Shown here piece after piece: positions 8,190-17,434 of a stretch of DNA of 64,000 nucleotides. Within the stretch, counting starts at the first letter, position 1. Every line of letters starts with the position of its first letter. The position numbers were made by a program, and so were the translations under genes. The stretch is from the NCBI RefSeq assembly GCF_005048855.1, contig NZ_SUME01000005.1, positions 62,001 through 126,000 of the forward strand, written 5' to 3'. The stretch is from Sphingobacterium olei. Its GTDB lineage: Bacteria > Bacteroidota > Bacteroidia > Sphingobacteriales > Sphingobacteriaceae. The notes below the pieces were generated by a model. It was not told the DNA's origin. It did no database searches and saw only the letters and a program-made list of their open reading frames with translations.

Positions 8190-9920
8190 ATGACAAAAAG
8201 CAAATTATTTTTGAGTCTTTTAATGGCAGGGGCAGTGGTTAGTTCAGCAAGTGCTCAAAGTTTAAAAGATGCTCAAGCAGCAATTGAAGCAGAGCAATAC
8301 GATAAAGCTAAAGGTATTTTGCAGAATCTTGTGCAAAAGAAAGCCAAAGATGGCGTAAATTACTTTTACTTAGGTCAGGTACACTTAATCAATGATAAAG
8401 TCGATTCGGCTGCTATCGTATTTAATGAAGGTTTAACGAATAGTCCAAAAGAACAATTGAACAATGTAGGATTGGGAATTGTAGATTTAGAAAAGGGAAA
8501 CGCTACAGCCGCGGAGCAAAAGTTTGCGGCCGCAACATCAAGTTTAGGTAAAAAAGATTATTTGCCACTATATTTTGTGGGGCGCGCTTATATTGATGCA
8601 CCAAAACCGGACTATACTAAGGCAATCGAATATTTGACACAAGCAAAATCAAAAAACGCAAAGGACGCATTGATTCCAGTAGCATTAGGTGATGCATACG
8701 TAGGTTTGAACGAAAGCAGCCAAGCGTATGTTAATTATCGTGATGCGTTAAATATTGACGAGAATTTGATTAAGGCGAAGGTAGCTCAGGCGGTTATTAC
8801 GCGTCGTGCACAGGCTTATGATGTAGCTTTAGAACAATTAACTGCATTAGCGGAAGAGTATCCGACGTTTGGTCCTATTTATCGTGAACTGGCAGAAACA
8901 CAATTGCAGTTTGCTAAACGTCTTCCTAATGAAACAGATGAGCAAAAAGCAACATACGAAACGGAGATTGCGAAAGCCGTTACCAGTTACAAAAAGTACT
9001 TAGAAGTAACCGGCGACAACTCGATCGATGCACGCGTACGTTATGCAGACTTTTTGGTATTTGGGCAGGAATACGCAGAATTGAAAACAGTGGCACAACA
9101 ATTGGAAAATGCACCAGGTGTAGACGCTAAAGTATACCGTTATTTGGGATATATTGCGTTCAACCAAGATGAGGATTACCAAAAAGCAGTGGGCTACTTT
9201 GATAAATTGTTTGCAGAATCGGACACTAGCCGTTTGATAGACTATGATTATCTATTCTCAGGATTGTCTTATATCCAAACTGGAAATGTAGAGAAGGGAT
9301 TGGCAAACCTGAAAACCGCGTTAGCGAAAAACCCGGAGATGATGCCGGAAATAGGAACGGCAGGTATGATCGCTTATGGAGAAGGCAAATACGATGTGGC
9401 GTCGGGTATCTTCAATATTCCCGCAAGCCAAAAAGGTACAGACTATTTCTACGAAGCGAATTTCTTCTTAGGCGATTCAAATTTCCGCGCGGGTGTAGCG
9501 AAAAAAGAGAAAGGTGAGGATCCAGCAAAAGAATTCGATACTGCGTTGAAAGCATTCGATATTATCATCAAATCGAATGATCAAAAAGTTAACGAAGAAT
9601 ACTTGGCGCGTGCATTGTACCTAACTGGGTATGTAAATATTTCATTGGATAATGTTAACCCAGAAGAGGCAGACCAATGTAAAGGCTTGTTTGTTCCTGC
9701 ATTTACCCAATTGGTTCAGGTGCTTAAAGATAAAGAAGCAGGGGGTGCAGCCATTACAGATGTAGAAAAATCGTACCTTGTAGATGCACATAACTACATC
9801 GGATATTATCAAATTACGCAGGAGCAATATGATGCAGCAATGGAATCTTTCCAAAATACAGTGAAATTGTCTCCGGAGGATGAATTTGCAAATGCTTACA
9901 TTGAATATCTGGAAAGTTAA
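8190..9920 (+). CDS. Secreted tetratricopeptide-repeat protein
   Basis: A 576-residue protein with a clear signal peptide (MTKSKLFLSLLMAGAVVSSA, cleavage likely after SAQ) and many TPR units, for example the segments around AAIEAEQYDKAKGILQNLVQ, GVNYFYLGQVHLINDKVDSA and AHNYIGYYQITQEQYDAAME near the C-terminus. TPR arrays act as scaffolds for protein complexes; here probably periplasmic. It is the last gene of the ton operon (27 nt after the PstS-like gene) and is followed by a terminator, so it is co-expressed with exbB-tonB. A specific partner cannot be named. Confidence 0.85.
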   Translation: MTKSKLFLSLLMAGAVVSSASAQSLKDAQAAIEAEQYDKAKGILQNLVQKKAKDGVNYFYLGQVHLINDKVDSAAIVFNEGLTNSPKEQLNNVGLGIVDLEKGNATAAEQKFAAATSSLGKKDYLPLYFVGRAYIDAPKPDYTKAIEYLTQAKSKNAKDALIPVALGDAYVGLNESSQAYVNYRDALNIDENLIKAKVAQAVITRRAQAYDVALEQLTALAEEYPTFGPIYRELAETQLQFAKRLPNETDEQKATYETEIAKAVTSYKKYLEVTGDNSIDARVRYADFLVFGQEYAELKTVAQQLENAPGVDAKVYRYLGYIAFNQDEDYQKAVGYFDKLFAESDTSRLIDYDYLFSGLSYIQTGNVEKGLANLKTALAKNPEMMPEIGTAGMIAYGEGKYDVASGIFNIPASQKGTDYFYEANFFLGDSNFRAGVAKKEKGEDPAKEFDTALKAFDIIIKSNDQKVNEEYLARALYLTGYVNISLDNVNPEEADQCKGLFVPAFTQLVQVLKDKEAGGAAITDVEKSYLVDAHNYIGYYQITQEQYDAAMESFQNTVKLSPEDEFANAYIEYLES

Positions 9921-9951
9921 TAGTTATTTAATATTAATGATTAACATCATT

Positions 9952-9981
9952 GAAAAGGGGACTGGTCAAGTCCCTTTTTTT
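9952..9981 (+). terminator. Terminator of the ton operon
   Basis: GGGACT (9958-9963) pairs with AGTCCC (9969-9974) around a short loop, preceded by an A-run and followed by seven T residues. It is a standard intrinsic terminator about 35 nt after the TPR gene stop. Confidence 0.8.
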
Positions 9982-10061
9982 ATTGCCAAAAATCTTTATA
10001 TTTCCTCAATGAATAAATTCTCAATGGTAGAGGAGAGACCGATAAATTGTTTTTATATGCG

Positions 10062-10104
10062 ATGCAATTATAATTGCATATAAAAGCAAATTTATCTAAG
10101 TTTG
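10062..10104 (+). promoter_or_regulatory. nuo promoter overlapped by an 18-bp palindrome
   Basis: TTG (10074-10076) and TAAGTTTG (10097-10104) are 20 nt apart, an exact Bacteroidota promoter arrangement. The perfect palindrome ATGCAATTATAATTGCAT (10062-10079) covers the -33 element, as an operator would. The leader to the nuoA ATG is about 22 nt. Confidence 0.65.
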
Positions 10105-10130
10105 CTAGAACAACAACAAATTAGAAAATT

Positions 10131-10511
10131 ATGGAAAACCTACAGGGAGAAAGCCTTCCGGTCGATTATATTCCAATACTCATACAGCTTGGGGTGGCGG
10201 TAGCATTTGGTGTATTTGCTATCGTAAGTACACATTTACTGGGGCCAAAGGTTCGTACAGAAAGTAAACTGGAATCTTTTGAATCCGGTGTGAAAGTAAT
10301 TGGAAACGCCCGCCAACCTTTTTCTATTAAATATTTTTTAGTCGCCTTATTGTTTGTGGTATTTGATGTTGAGGTTATATTTATGTACCCTTGGGCGGTT
10401 AATTTCAGGGAATTTGGAATAGAAGGTCTTATCGAAATGTTTATTTTCATGGGGATGCTTCTGTTAGGATTTATCTATGTCATTAAGAAAAAGGCACTAG
10501 ATTGGGATTAG
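10131..10511 (+). CDS. nuoA: NADH-quinone oxidoreductase subunit A
   Basis: A 126-residue membrane subunit of respiratory complex I. It has three helices (about 13-33, 66-88, 97-118) and the conserved segment ESFESGVKVIGNARQPFSIK followed by FDVEVIFMYPW, whose acidic residues belong to the proton channel near the quinone site. First gene of the 14-gene nuo operon, expressed from the promoter just upstream. A 103-nt gap to nuoB is the longest in the operon; I see no terminator in it. Confidence 0.95.
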   Translation: MENLQGESLPVDYIPILIQLGVAVAFGVFAIVSTHLLGPKVRTESKLESFESGVKVIGNARQPFSIKYFLVALLFVVFDVEVIFMYPWAVNFREFGIEGLIEMFIFMGMLLLGFIYVIKKKALDWD

Positions 10512-10614
10512 AATCGTTATAAATAAAGAATAGCCTTTTTTAAAAAGACGAAAAATACTATTTTGTGACTAATTCGATCATAAAAAACGAGTTAAACCGA
10601 ATAACAATAACATC

Positions 10615-11169
10615 ATGAGTAACGTAAAGTTAGGAGAAACTCCTCCGGGAGTAGAGGGGGCAGGATTTTTTGCAACATCACTGGATAAAGCTATAGGTTT
10701 AGCAAGAGCTAACTCCCTTTGGCCTTTGCCTTTTGCAACGTCTTGTTGTGGAATTGAATTTATGGCTACTATGGGTTCGACTTATGATTTGGCTCGTTTT
10801 GGAGCTGAGCGGCCAAGCTTTTCTCCCAGACAAGCGGATATGTTGCTCGTAATGGGCACCATCGCAAAGAAAATGGCGCCTGTTTTAAAACAGGTATACA
10901 TTCAAATGGCAGAGCCCCGCTGGGTAATTGCTGTCGGAGCTTGCGCTTCTAGTGGGGGTATTTTTGATACCTACTCCGTATTACAAGGTATAGATGAGAT
11001 TATTCCTGTAGACGTATATGTCCCGGGCTGTCCACCTCGACCTGAGGCAATTCTAGATGGTGTACTGCGGCTTCAGGATATTGTAAAAAGCGAAACACTT
11101 AATCGGCGGAATACGCCCGAGTATAAAGCATTATTAGAGAAATACGGAATTGTTACAGATAATGGATAA
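10615..11169 (+). CDS. nuoB: NADH-quinone oxidoreductase subunit B
   Basis: A 184-residue peripheral subunit carrying cluster N2, the last iron-sulfur centre before quinone. Cluster ligands are visible as [12 protein letters not shown] (adjacent cysteines), VGACASSGG and [14 protein letters not shown]. The order and spacing are those of the PSST family. Its last codons overlap the nuoC start by 8 nt, suggesting translational coupling. Confidence 0.96.
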   Translation: MSNVKLGETPPGVEGAGFFATSLDKAIGLARANSLWPLPFATSCCGIEFMATMGSTYDLARFGAERPSFSPRQADMLLVMGTIAKKMAPVLKQVYIQMAEPRWVIAVGACASSGGIFDTYSVLQGIDEIIPVDVYVPGCPPRPEAILDGVLRLQDIVKSETLNRRNTPEYKALLEKYGIVTDNG

Positions 11170-11665
11170 GTTGAATAATCAAAGCATTTTAAACCGATTA
11201 AAGGATAAATTTGGAGACCAGATTCAAAATCCGTTAGAGCCACACGATCTTTTGACCATAGAGACGTCAATTGAAAGTATTATTGAGGTATTGCAGTTTG
11301 TGAAATCGGACGATATGCTTCAGTTTAGCTATTTGACCGACATTACAGCTGTACACTATCCGAACCAGGAAAAATCTTTTGCAGTCGTCTACCATGTACA
11401 TAACCTCTATCAAAATATACGTTTACGTATTAAGGTATATATTGATGGACAAAATCCGGTTATTCCCACGGCTACTATAGTTTGGAATGGAGCTAATTGG
11501 ATGGAACGGGAGACATATGATTTTTTTGGAATCATTTTCGAAGGACACCCAGATTTACGGCGTATTTTAAATATGGACGACTTAGGTGTTTTCCCGATGA
11601 GGAAGGAGTACCCTTTAGAAGATCCGAATCGGGTAGATAAAAAAGATTTTTATTTTGGACGTTAA
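11162..11665 (+). CDS. nuoC: NADH-quinone oxidoreductase subunit C
   Basis: A 167-residue 30-kDa-type subunit of the complex I connecting arm. The family signature [20 protein letters not shown] near residue 115 and [20 protein letters not shown] after it are present. The ATG at 11162, overlapping nuoB by 8 nt, is preferred over an upstream non-ATG codon at 11150. NuoC and NuoD are separate genes here, not fused as in E. coli. Confidence 0.95.
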   Translation: MDKLNNQSILNRLKDKFGDQIQNPLEPHDLLTIETSIESIIEVLQFVKSDDMLQFSYLTDITAVHYPNQEKSFAVVYHVHNLYQNIRLRIKVYIDGQNPVIPTATIVWNGANWMERETYDFFGIIFEGHPDLRRILNMDDLGVFPMRKEYPLEDPNRVDKKDFYFGR

Positions 11666-11688
11666 ATCCGAGTTAATTAAGAGATGAG

Positions 11689-12924
11689 ATGAGTGTACCT
11701 ATCACCAAAATAACAAATAATAAAAGCGTTTTTGTTGATAACGATCCGCAAGAGGATCTGATTACCTTAAATCTAGGGCCAACGCATCCGGCGACTCACG
11801 GTGTCTTCCAAAATGTCCTTCAGATTGATGGCGAGCGGATTGTAAGTGGAATTTCAACGATTGGCTATATTCACCGTGCTTTTGAAAAGATTGCGGAACA
11901 CCGTCCGTTCTATCAGATTACACCGCTAACAGACCGTCTGAATTATTGTTCATCTCCCATCAATAATATGGGATGGCATATGACGGTTGAGAAGCTACTC
12001 CGTATTGAAATTCCGAAGCGCGTGCAGTATATGCGTGTAATCGTTATGGAGCTTGCGCGTATTGCCGATCATATTATCTGTAACGGTATTTTAGGTGTAG
12101 ATACGGGTGCATTTTCGGGATTTTTATATCTCATGCAGGAACGTGAGTTTATCTATGAGATCTTTGAAGAGATCTGTGGTGCGCGTTTGACGACAAATAT
12201 TGGCCGTATTGGTGGCTTCGAACGAGATTTTAATGAGATCGCGTTTACTAAAATAGAAGAATTTATCAAGCGATTCCCCGCAGTTTTAGAAGAATTTGAG
12301 GAGTTGTTTGTTCGTAATAGAATATTCATAGAGCGTACTTCGGGTGTGGCTGCAGTTACTCCCGAAGAAGCATTAAATTATAGTTGGTCCGGCCCTATTC
12401 TGCGTGCAACAGGTGTCGATTACGATGTACGTGTTGTTGATCCTTATTGTTCTTACGAAGAATTTGATTTTGATGTACCGGTAGGTACCAATGGAGATGT
12501 GTACGATCGATTCATGGTACGTAACGAAGAGATGTGGCAATCGATGCGCATTATCGAGCAGGCATTAGAAAAAATATCCAAAGAGCCATCGGGTGTTTTC
12601 CATGCCGATGTACCGGAGTTTTACCTCCCTCCAAAAGAGCAGGTGTATACCAATATGGAGGCATTGATCTATCATTTCAAGATTGTCATGGGCGAATGGG
12701 AAACACCGCAATCCGAAGTGTATCATGCGGTAGAAGGAGGAAATGGAGAATTAGGTTTTTACTTGATTCATGACGGTGGTCGCACACCGTATCGTCTTCA
12801 CTTCAGAAGACCTTCCTTTATCAATTATCAGATGTTTGCACCTATGAGTAGCGGAATGTTAATTTCCGACGCGATTATTAACATGAGTAGTTTAAATGTT
12901 ATTGCAGGAGAATTAGATGCTTAG
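11689..12924 (+). CDS. nuoD: NADH-quinone oxidoreductase subunit D
   Basis: A 411-residue 49-kDa-type subunit forming the quinone site with NuoB. It shows LNLGPTHPATHGVFQNVLQI near residue 25, IGYIHRAFEKIAEHRPFYQ and the conserved C-terminal LHFRRPSFINYQMF segment. Length is normal. Overlaps nuoE by 8 nt. Confidence 0.96.
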   Translation: MSVPITKITNNKSVFVDNDPQEDLITLNLGPTHPATHGVFQNVLQIDGERIVSGISTIGYIHRAFEKIAEHRPFYQITPLTDRLNYCSSPINNMGWHMTVEKLLRIEIPKRVQYMRVIVMELARIADHIICNGILGVDTGAFSGFLYLMQEREFIYEIFEEICGARLTTNIGRIGGFERDFNEIAFTKIEEFIKRFPAVLEEFEELFVRNRIFIERTSGVAAVTPEEALNYSWSGPILRATGVDYDVRVVDPYCSYEEFDFDVPVGTNGDVYDRFMVRNEEMWQSMRIIEQALEKISKEPSGVFHADVPEFYLPPKEQVYTNMEALIYHFKIVMGEWETPQSEVYHAVEGGNGELGFYLIHDGGRTPYRLHFRRPSFINYQMFAPMSSGMLISDAIINMSSLNVIAGELDA

Positions 12925-13444
12925 TGTAAAAGAAAATCACCCCGTAGAGTTTTCTGCCGAACTATTAGACAAGTTTGCAGAAGTCGCAAGTCGTTACCCG
13001 CAAGGCAAACAAAAATCCGCGCTTTTACCACTTTTACATTTGGTACAGGCAGAATATGGCTGGTTGAGTACAGACGCGATGGATAAAGTTGCTCATTTTC
13101 TTCAAATCGAACCGATTGAGGTGTATGAAGTGGCTACCTTCTATACGATGTACTTTTTGCGCCCTCAAGGGAAGTATAATTTGGAAATATGTCGTACAGG
13201 TCCATGTTGTTTGGTAGGAGCTGAACGTATTATGCAGTATATAGAAGAAACACTCGGTGTAAAAGAGGGTGAAGTCACAGCAGACGGACTGTTTTCTTGG
13301 CGTGGAGTCGAGTGCCTTGCCGCATGTGGATATGGTCCGGTATTACAAATCGGTCCAGACTACACTTTTTACGAAAACTTAACAGAACAAAGTGTCGCTC
13401 AATTAATTGAAACTTTGAAAAATAAAGTACAAACGGAAGCGTAA
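12917..13444 (+). CDS. nuoE: NADH-quinone oxidoreductase subunit E
   Basis: A 175-residue 24-kDa-type thioredoxin-fold subunit of the NADH-oxidising module, holding a 2Fe-2S cluster (N1a). Ligands are visible as CRTGPC (C-x4-C) and CLAAC (C-x3-C), in the correct spacing. The start ATG overlaps the nuoD stop region by 8 nt, and nuoF follows after 5 nt. Confidence 0.95.
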   Translation: MLSVKENHPVEFSAELLDKFAEVASRYPQGKQKSALLPLLHLVQAEYGWLSTDAMDKVAHFLQIEPIEVYEVATFYTMYFLRPQGKYNLEICRTGPCCLVGAERIMQYIEETLGVKEGEVTADGLFSWRGVECLAACGYGPVLQIGPDYTFYENLTEQSVAQLIETLKNKVQTEA

Positions 13445-13449
13445 TCATT

Positions 13450-14802
13450 ATGGGTCGTAAGTTATTATTAGAACATATAGACGTTCCAGGCATCAATACT
13501 TTTGATGTGTATCGGCAACAGGGAGGATACCGTGCTGTGGAAAAGGCGTTAAAAACCATGTCGCCCGAAGATGTAGTGGAAGAGGTAAAAAAATCGGGTT
13601 TACGTGGACGAGGTGGAGCAGGTTTCCCAACCGGTATGAAATGGGGATTCTTAGCCAAACCCGAAGGTGTTCCGCGTTATTTGGTATGCAATGGAGATGA
13701 GTCAGAGCCCGGCACATTCAAAGACCGTTATTTGATGACGCACATTCCCCATATCTTGGTGGAAGGTATGATCGTGTCGAGCTTTGCTTTAGGAGCAAAT
13801 ACATCATATATATATATCCGTGGCGAGATGATGCCGCAAATCCGTATTGTGGAGAAAGCTATTGCGGAGGCTAAAGCAGCCGGATTTCTAGGCAAAAACA
13901 TTTTGGGGACGGGATATGATTTGGAGATTTATGTTCAGCCCGGAGGAGGAGCCTATATCTGTGGTGAAGAAACGGCTCTGTTGGAGTCTCTAGAAGGTAA
14001 ACGTGGCAATCCACGCATTAAGCCCCCTTTCCCTGCGATTGCCGGGCTCTACGGTTGCCCAACGGTGGTAAACAACGTGGAATCCATTGCTGCTACTGTT
14101 CCGATCATCAACGACGGAGGCGAAGAATACGCCAAGATTGGCATTGAAAGAAGTACCGGTACAAAACTAATATCCGCTAGTGGTAATATAATACGTCCTG
14201 GCGTGTATGAAATAGATTTGGGCCTTCCAGTGGAAGAATTTATTTATTCAGACGAATATTGTGGCGGGATTGCTAATAGTAAAAAGCTGAAAGCTTTGGT
14301 TCCGGGTGGATCATCAGTTCCAATCTTACCGGCAAATTTGATTTCCAAAACAGTAAATGGAAACGCACGCCTAATGACTTACGAGTCATTGGCCGACGGC
14401 GGTTTTGCAACAGGTAGTTCGATGGGATCAGGAGGTTTTATTGTCTTTGATGAAGATCAGTGCATTGTTCGCAATACGTGGAATTTTGCCCGCTTTTATC
14501 ATCATGAAAGCTGCGGCCAATGTTCGCCATGTAGAGAAGGAACAGGCTGGATGGAAAAGATATTACATAAGATCGAGACCGGAAGAGGTAGTATCGAAGA
14601 CATCGATTTGTTATGGGATATTCAACGCCGTATCGAAGGTAATACCATTTGCCCCTTGGGAGATGCCGCGGCATGGCCTGTCGCAGCCGCTATTCGTCAT
14701 TTTAGAGATGAATTTGAATGGCACATTACCCATCCCCAAGAAGCGCTAAGTAGGAATTATGGATTAGCACATTATGCAGATCCAATTGAACCTGTAGTAT
14801 AA
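13450..14802 (+). CDS. nuoF: NADH-quinone oxidoreductase subunit F
   Basis: A 450-residue flavoprotein that takes electrons from NADH. It contains GLRGRGGAGFPTGMKWGF (NADH site), CNGDESEPGTFKDRYLM (FMN site), GGGAYICGEETALLESLEGK and, near residue 355, ESCGQCSPCREGTGW, three of the 4Fe-4S (N3) ligands, with the fourth Cys in NTICPLGDAAAW. All are intact. Full length for the family. Confidence 0.96.
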   Translation: MGRKLLLEHIDVPGINTFDVYRQQGGYRAVEKALKTMSPEDVVEEVKKSGLRGRGGAGFPTGMKWGFLAKPEGVPRYLVCNGDESEPGTFKDRYLMTHIPHILVEGMIVSSFALGANTSYIYIRGEMMPQIRIVEKAIAEAKAAGFLGKNILGTGYDLEIYVQPGGGAYICGEETALLESLEGKRGNPRIKPPFPAIAGLYGCPTVVNNVESIAATVPIINDGGEEYAKIGIERSTGTKLISASGNIIRPGVYEIDLGLPVEEFIYSDEYCGGIANSKKLKALVPGGSSVPILPANLISKTVNGNARLMTYESLADGGFATGSSMGSGGFIVFDEDQCIVRNTWNFARFYHHESCGQCSPCREGTGWMEKILHKIETGRGSIEDIDLLWDIQRRIEGNTICPLGDAAAWPVAAAIRHFRDEFEWHITHPQEALSRNYGLAHYADPIEPVV

Positions 14803-14821
14803 TAATATTAATAGCAGATAG

Positions 14822-15838
14822 ATGGCTGAAGAAGAAGTAAAATTTAGAGTAACGATTGATGGTATTCCGGTGGATGTAGCTCCGGGTACTTCTATTCTGA
14901 ATGCCGCACGTCAGATTGGTGGGGATATCGTTCCTCCTGCGATGTGTTATTATTCCAAGTTGGAAGGTTCAGGAGGGAAATGTCGAACATGTCTTGTGAA
15001 AGTTTCCAAAGGATCCGAGAAAGACCCTAGACCAATGCCAAAATTGGTAGCTTCCTGTCGCACAACGGTAATGGACGGTATGGAAGTGCAAAATATTACG
15101 TCGCCCGAAGTGGTAGATGCACGCAAAGGGGTTGTAGAGTTTTTATTGATTAATCACCCTTTAGATTGTCCGGTATGTGACCAGGCTGGAGAATGCAAGC
15201 TGCAGGATCTGGGTTACGAACACGGTGCAGAGCAAACACGTTATGAATTCGGGCGCCGCACCTTTGAACGTATCGACATTGGAGATAAGATACAGCTGCA
15301 CATGAATAGATGTATCTTATGCTATCGTTGTGTATATGTTGCCAATCAGCTTACCAACAAACGTGAGCATGGCATCCTGCATAGAGGAGATCATTCCGAA
15401 ATATCTACTTACATTGAAGAAGCCTTAGACAATGATTTCATTGGAAATGTGATTGACGTGTGTCCAGTTGGGGCGCTTACGGATAAAACGTTTCGATTCA
15501 AAAATCGGGTGTGGTTTACCAAACCCGTAGATGCCCATCGGGACTGTCCGTCTTGTTCCGGTAAGGTTACATTATGGTATAAAGGCGCAGATGTACTGCG
15601 CGTAACCGGACGTAAAGACGAGTTTGGAGAGGTGGAAGACTTCATCTGTAATACCTGCCGTTTCGATACAAAGCAGACCAGTGATTGGATATTGGAGGAG
15701 CCTACACAAGTGGATAAAGAATCGGTAATTAATTCGAATCATTATTACAACTTTAGTCCACCACCTGTCATTAAAGAAAATCCAGTATTGCAAGAAGCCA
15801 ATGCGGAACAATTAGCAAGAACTGAAAAATTAAAATAA
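14822..15838 (+). CDS. nuoG: NADH-quinone oxidoreductase subunit G, short form
   Basis: A 338-residue iron-sulfur subunit of the NADH module. The N-terminal ferredoxin domain has the 2Fe-2S ligands (CYYSKLEGSGGKCRTC and a later Cys), followed by HPLDCPVCDQAGECKLQD (His/Cys 4Fe-4S), NRCILCYRCV with CPVGAL, and the N7-like cysteines DCPSCSG and CNTCRFD. The large molybdopterin-like C-terminal domain of E. coli NuoG (about 900 residues in total) is absent. The gene is intact and evenly spaced between nuoF and nuoH, and short NuoG is usual in this phylum, so it is not a broken gene. Confidence 0.92.
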   Translation: MAEEEVKFRVTIDGIPVDVAPGTSILNAARQIGGDIVPPAMCYYSKLEGSGGKCRTCLVKVSKGSEKDPRPMPKLVASCRTTVMDGMEVQNITSPEVVDARKGVVEFLLINHPLDCPVCDQAGECKLQDLGYEHGAEQTRYEFGRRTFERIDIGDKIQLHMNRCILCYRCVYVANQLTNKREHGILHRGDHSEISTYIEEALDNDFIGNVIDVCPVGALTDKTFRFKNRVWFTKPVDAHRDCPSCSGKVTLWYKGADVLRVTGRKDEFGEVEDFICNTCRFDTKQTSDWILEEPTQVDKESVINSNHYYNFSPPPVIKENPVLQEANAEQLARTEKLK

Positions 15839-15851
15839 GCACAGGCACGAC

Positions 15852-16892
15852 ATGGAAGGAGCTTTTATTTTAGAAAAATTAATATTGGTTGTCATCATTT
15901 TTACTATTTCATTGGTAATTGCGATGTATTCTACCCTAGCAGAACGTAAGATCGCTGGGTTTATGCAAGATCGTTACGGGCCAGATCGTGCCGGCCTGTT
16001 TGGACTATTGCAACCACTCTGTGATGGGGGGAAGTTCTTTTTCAAAGAAGAGATTATTCCAGCGGGAGCACATAAGCCTTTATTTATTATCGGACCAACA
16101 CTTGCTATCATTACTGCATGTATTAGTTCTGCTGTAATCCCCTGGGGACAGAACCTAACGATAGGAGACCGTGTGGTATCCCTGCAGGTGGCTGATATCA
16201 ACGTAGGTGTATTGTATATATTCGGCGTGATCGCATTGGGTGTCTATGGTATTATGATTGGTGGTTGGGCGTCTAACAATAAGTTCTCGTTGATGGGAGC
16301 TATTCGTGCGGCATCACAAAGTATCAGTTATGAAATAGGGATGGGATTATCCCTGATCGCCTTATTGATGGTCACGGGTTCGTTATCTATCGGTGATATT
16401 GTGTCGCAACAGTCTGGCTTTGTCAATTGGAATATCTGGGTACAGCCCTTAGGATTCCTTATTTTCATGACCTGTGCATTTGCAGAATGTAATCGGGTAC
16501 CTTTTGACCTACCCGAATGTGAGACGGAGCTGATTGGCGGATACCATACCGAATATTCGTCCATGAAATTAGGTCTTTACATGTTTTCTGAATACATCAA
16601 TATGTTTGTTTCATCAGCATTGATGGCTGCATTGTATTTTGGAGGGTATAACTTCCCATTCATGTATGACTTGGGACTGTCAGAAAACTGGATCACGATT
16701 ATAGGCGTCTTGGTGTTTTTTACGAAGATATTTGCTTTTATCTTCTTTTTCATGTGGATTCGCTGGACGCTGCCACGTTTCCGTTATGATCAGTTGATGA
16801 AACTGGGTTGGAAGATGCTGATTCCACTGGCTATCGCCAATATTGTGTTGACAGGGATAATTACTATTGTAAAGGATACTTATTTTAACTAG
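15852..16892 (+). CDS. nuoH: NADH-quinone oxidoreductase subunit H
   Basis: A 346-residue membrane subunit (about eight helices) linking the quinone site to the proton pumps. Signatures are AERKIAGFMQDRYGPDRAG near residue 27 and NRVPFDLPECETELIGGYHT near 215, followed by EYSSMKLGLYMFSEY. Complete and in the usual place between nuoG and nuoI. Confidence 0.96.
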   Translation: MEGAFILEKLILVVIIFTISLVIAMYSTLAERKIAGFMQDRYGPDRAGLFGLLQPLCDGGKFFFKEEIIPAGAHKPLFIIGPTLAIITACISSAVIPWGQNLTIGDRVVSLQVADINVGVLYIFGVIALGVYGIMIGGWASNNKFSLMGAIRAASQSISYEIGMGLSLIALLMVTGSLSIGDIVSQQSGFVNWNIWVQPLGFLIFMTCAFAECNRVPFDLPECETELIGGYHTEYSSMKLGLYMFSEYINMFVSSALMAALYFGGYNFPFMYDLGLSENWITIIGVLVFFTKIFAFIFFFMWIRWTLPRFRYDQLMKLGWKMLIPLAIANIVLTGIITIVKDTYFN

Positions 16893-16908
16893 TTAAGAAG
16901 GGAACAAG

Positions 16909-17433
16909 ATGCAGTCGTTATCAAATAGAAAAAAAGTATTAGAACAAAAGCCGATGAACTTTTGGGAGCGTATATATTTACCTGCCATTGCCAAAGGGCT
17001 TAGTATCACCTTGAAGCATTTCTTCAAGAAGATTCCTACGATAAAATACCCGGAACAAATCCGACCCTATTCAAAAAATTTCCGTGGTCAACACTCGCTC
17101 AAACGGGATGAGGAAGGCCGGGAACGTTGTACGGCCTGTGGGTTGTGTGCATTGTCATGTCCTGCAGAGGCCATTACGATGATAGCAGCAGAACGTCAAA
17201 AAGACGAAGAGCATCTTTACCGCGAGGAGAAATACGCTTCCGTTTATGAAATTAATATGTTGCGCTGTATCTTCTGTGGACTGTGTGAAGAGGCCTGTCC
17301 TAAAGAAGCGATTTACCTAGACGGGCCCCATGTTACTGCAGATTATTTACGCAAGGATTTTATTTACGGTAAGGACAAGTTGGTCGAGCCAAAAATAAAT
17401 TTGGTACAGTTAACACAGCAAAAATCATTATAA
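16909..17433 (+). CDS. nuoI: NADH-quinone oxidoreductase subunit I
   Basis: A 174-residue ferredoxin-type subunit with two 4Fe-4S motifs, CTACGLCALSCPAEAI (about residues 71-86) and CIFCGLCEEACPKEAI (about 121-136), holding clusters N6a and N6b between NuoG and NuoB. nuoJ starts 1 nt after its stop. Confidence 0.96.
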   Translation: MQSLSNRKKVLEQKPMNFWERIYLPAIAKGLSITLKHFFKKIPTIKYPEQIRPYSKNFRGQHSLKRDEEGRERCTACGLCALSCPAEAITMIAAERQKDEEHLYREEKYASVYEINMLRCIFCGLCEEACPKEAIYLDGPHVTADYLRKDFIYGKDKLVEPKINLVQLTQQKSL

Positions 17434-17434
17434 A

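Noticed and set aside
9880-10083. 67-codon frame after the TPR gene
   Set aside because: It runs through the terminator hairpin and the nuo operator-like palindrome and shows no protein-like features.
14822-15838. nuoG as a truncated, broken gene
   Set aside because: All cluster ligands are present and spacing to nuoH is normal; short NuoG is usual in Bacteroidota.
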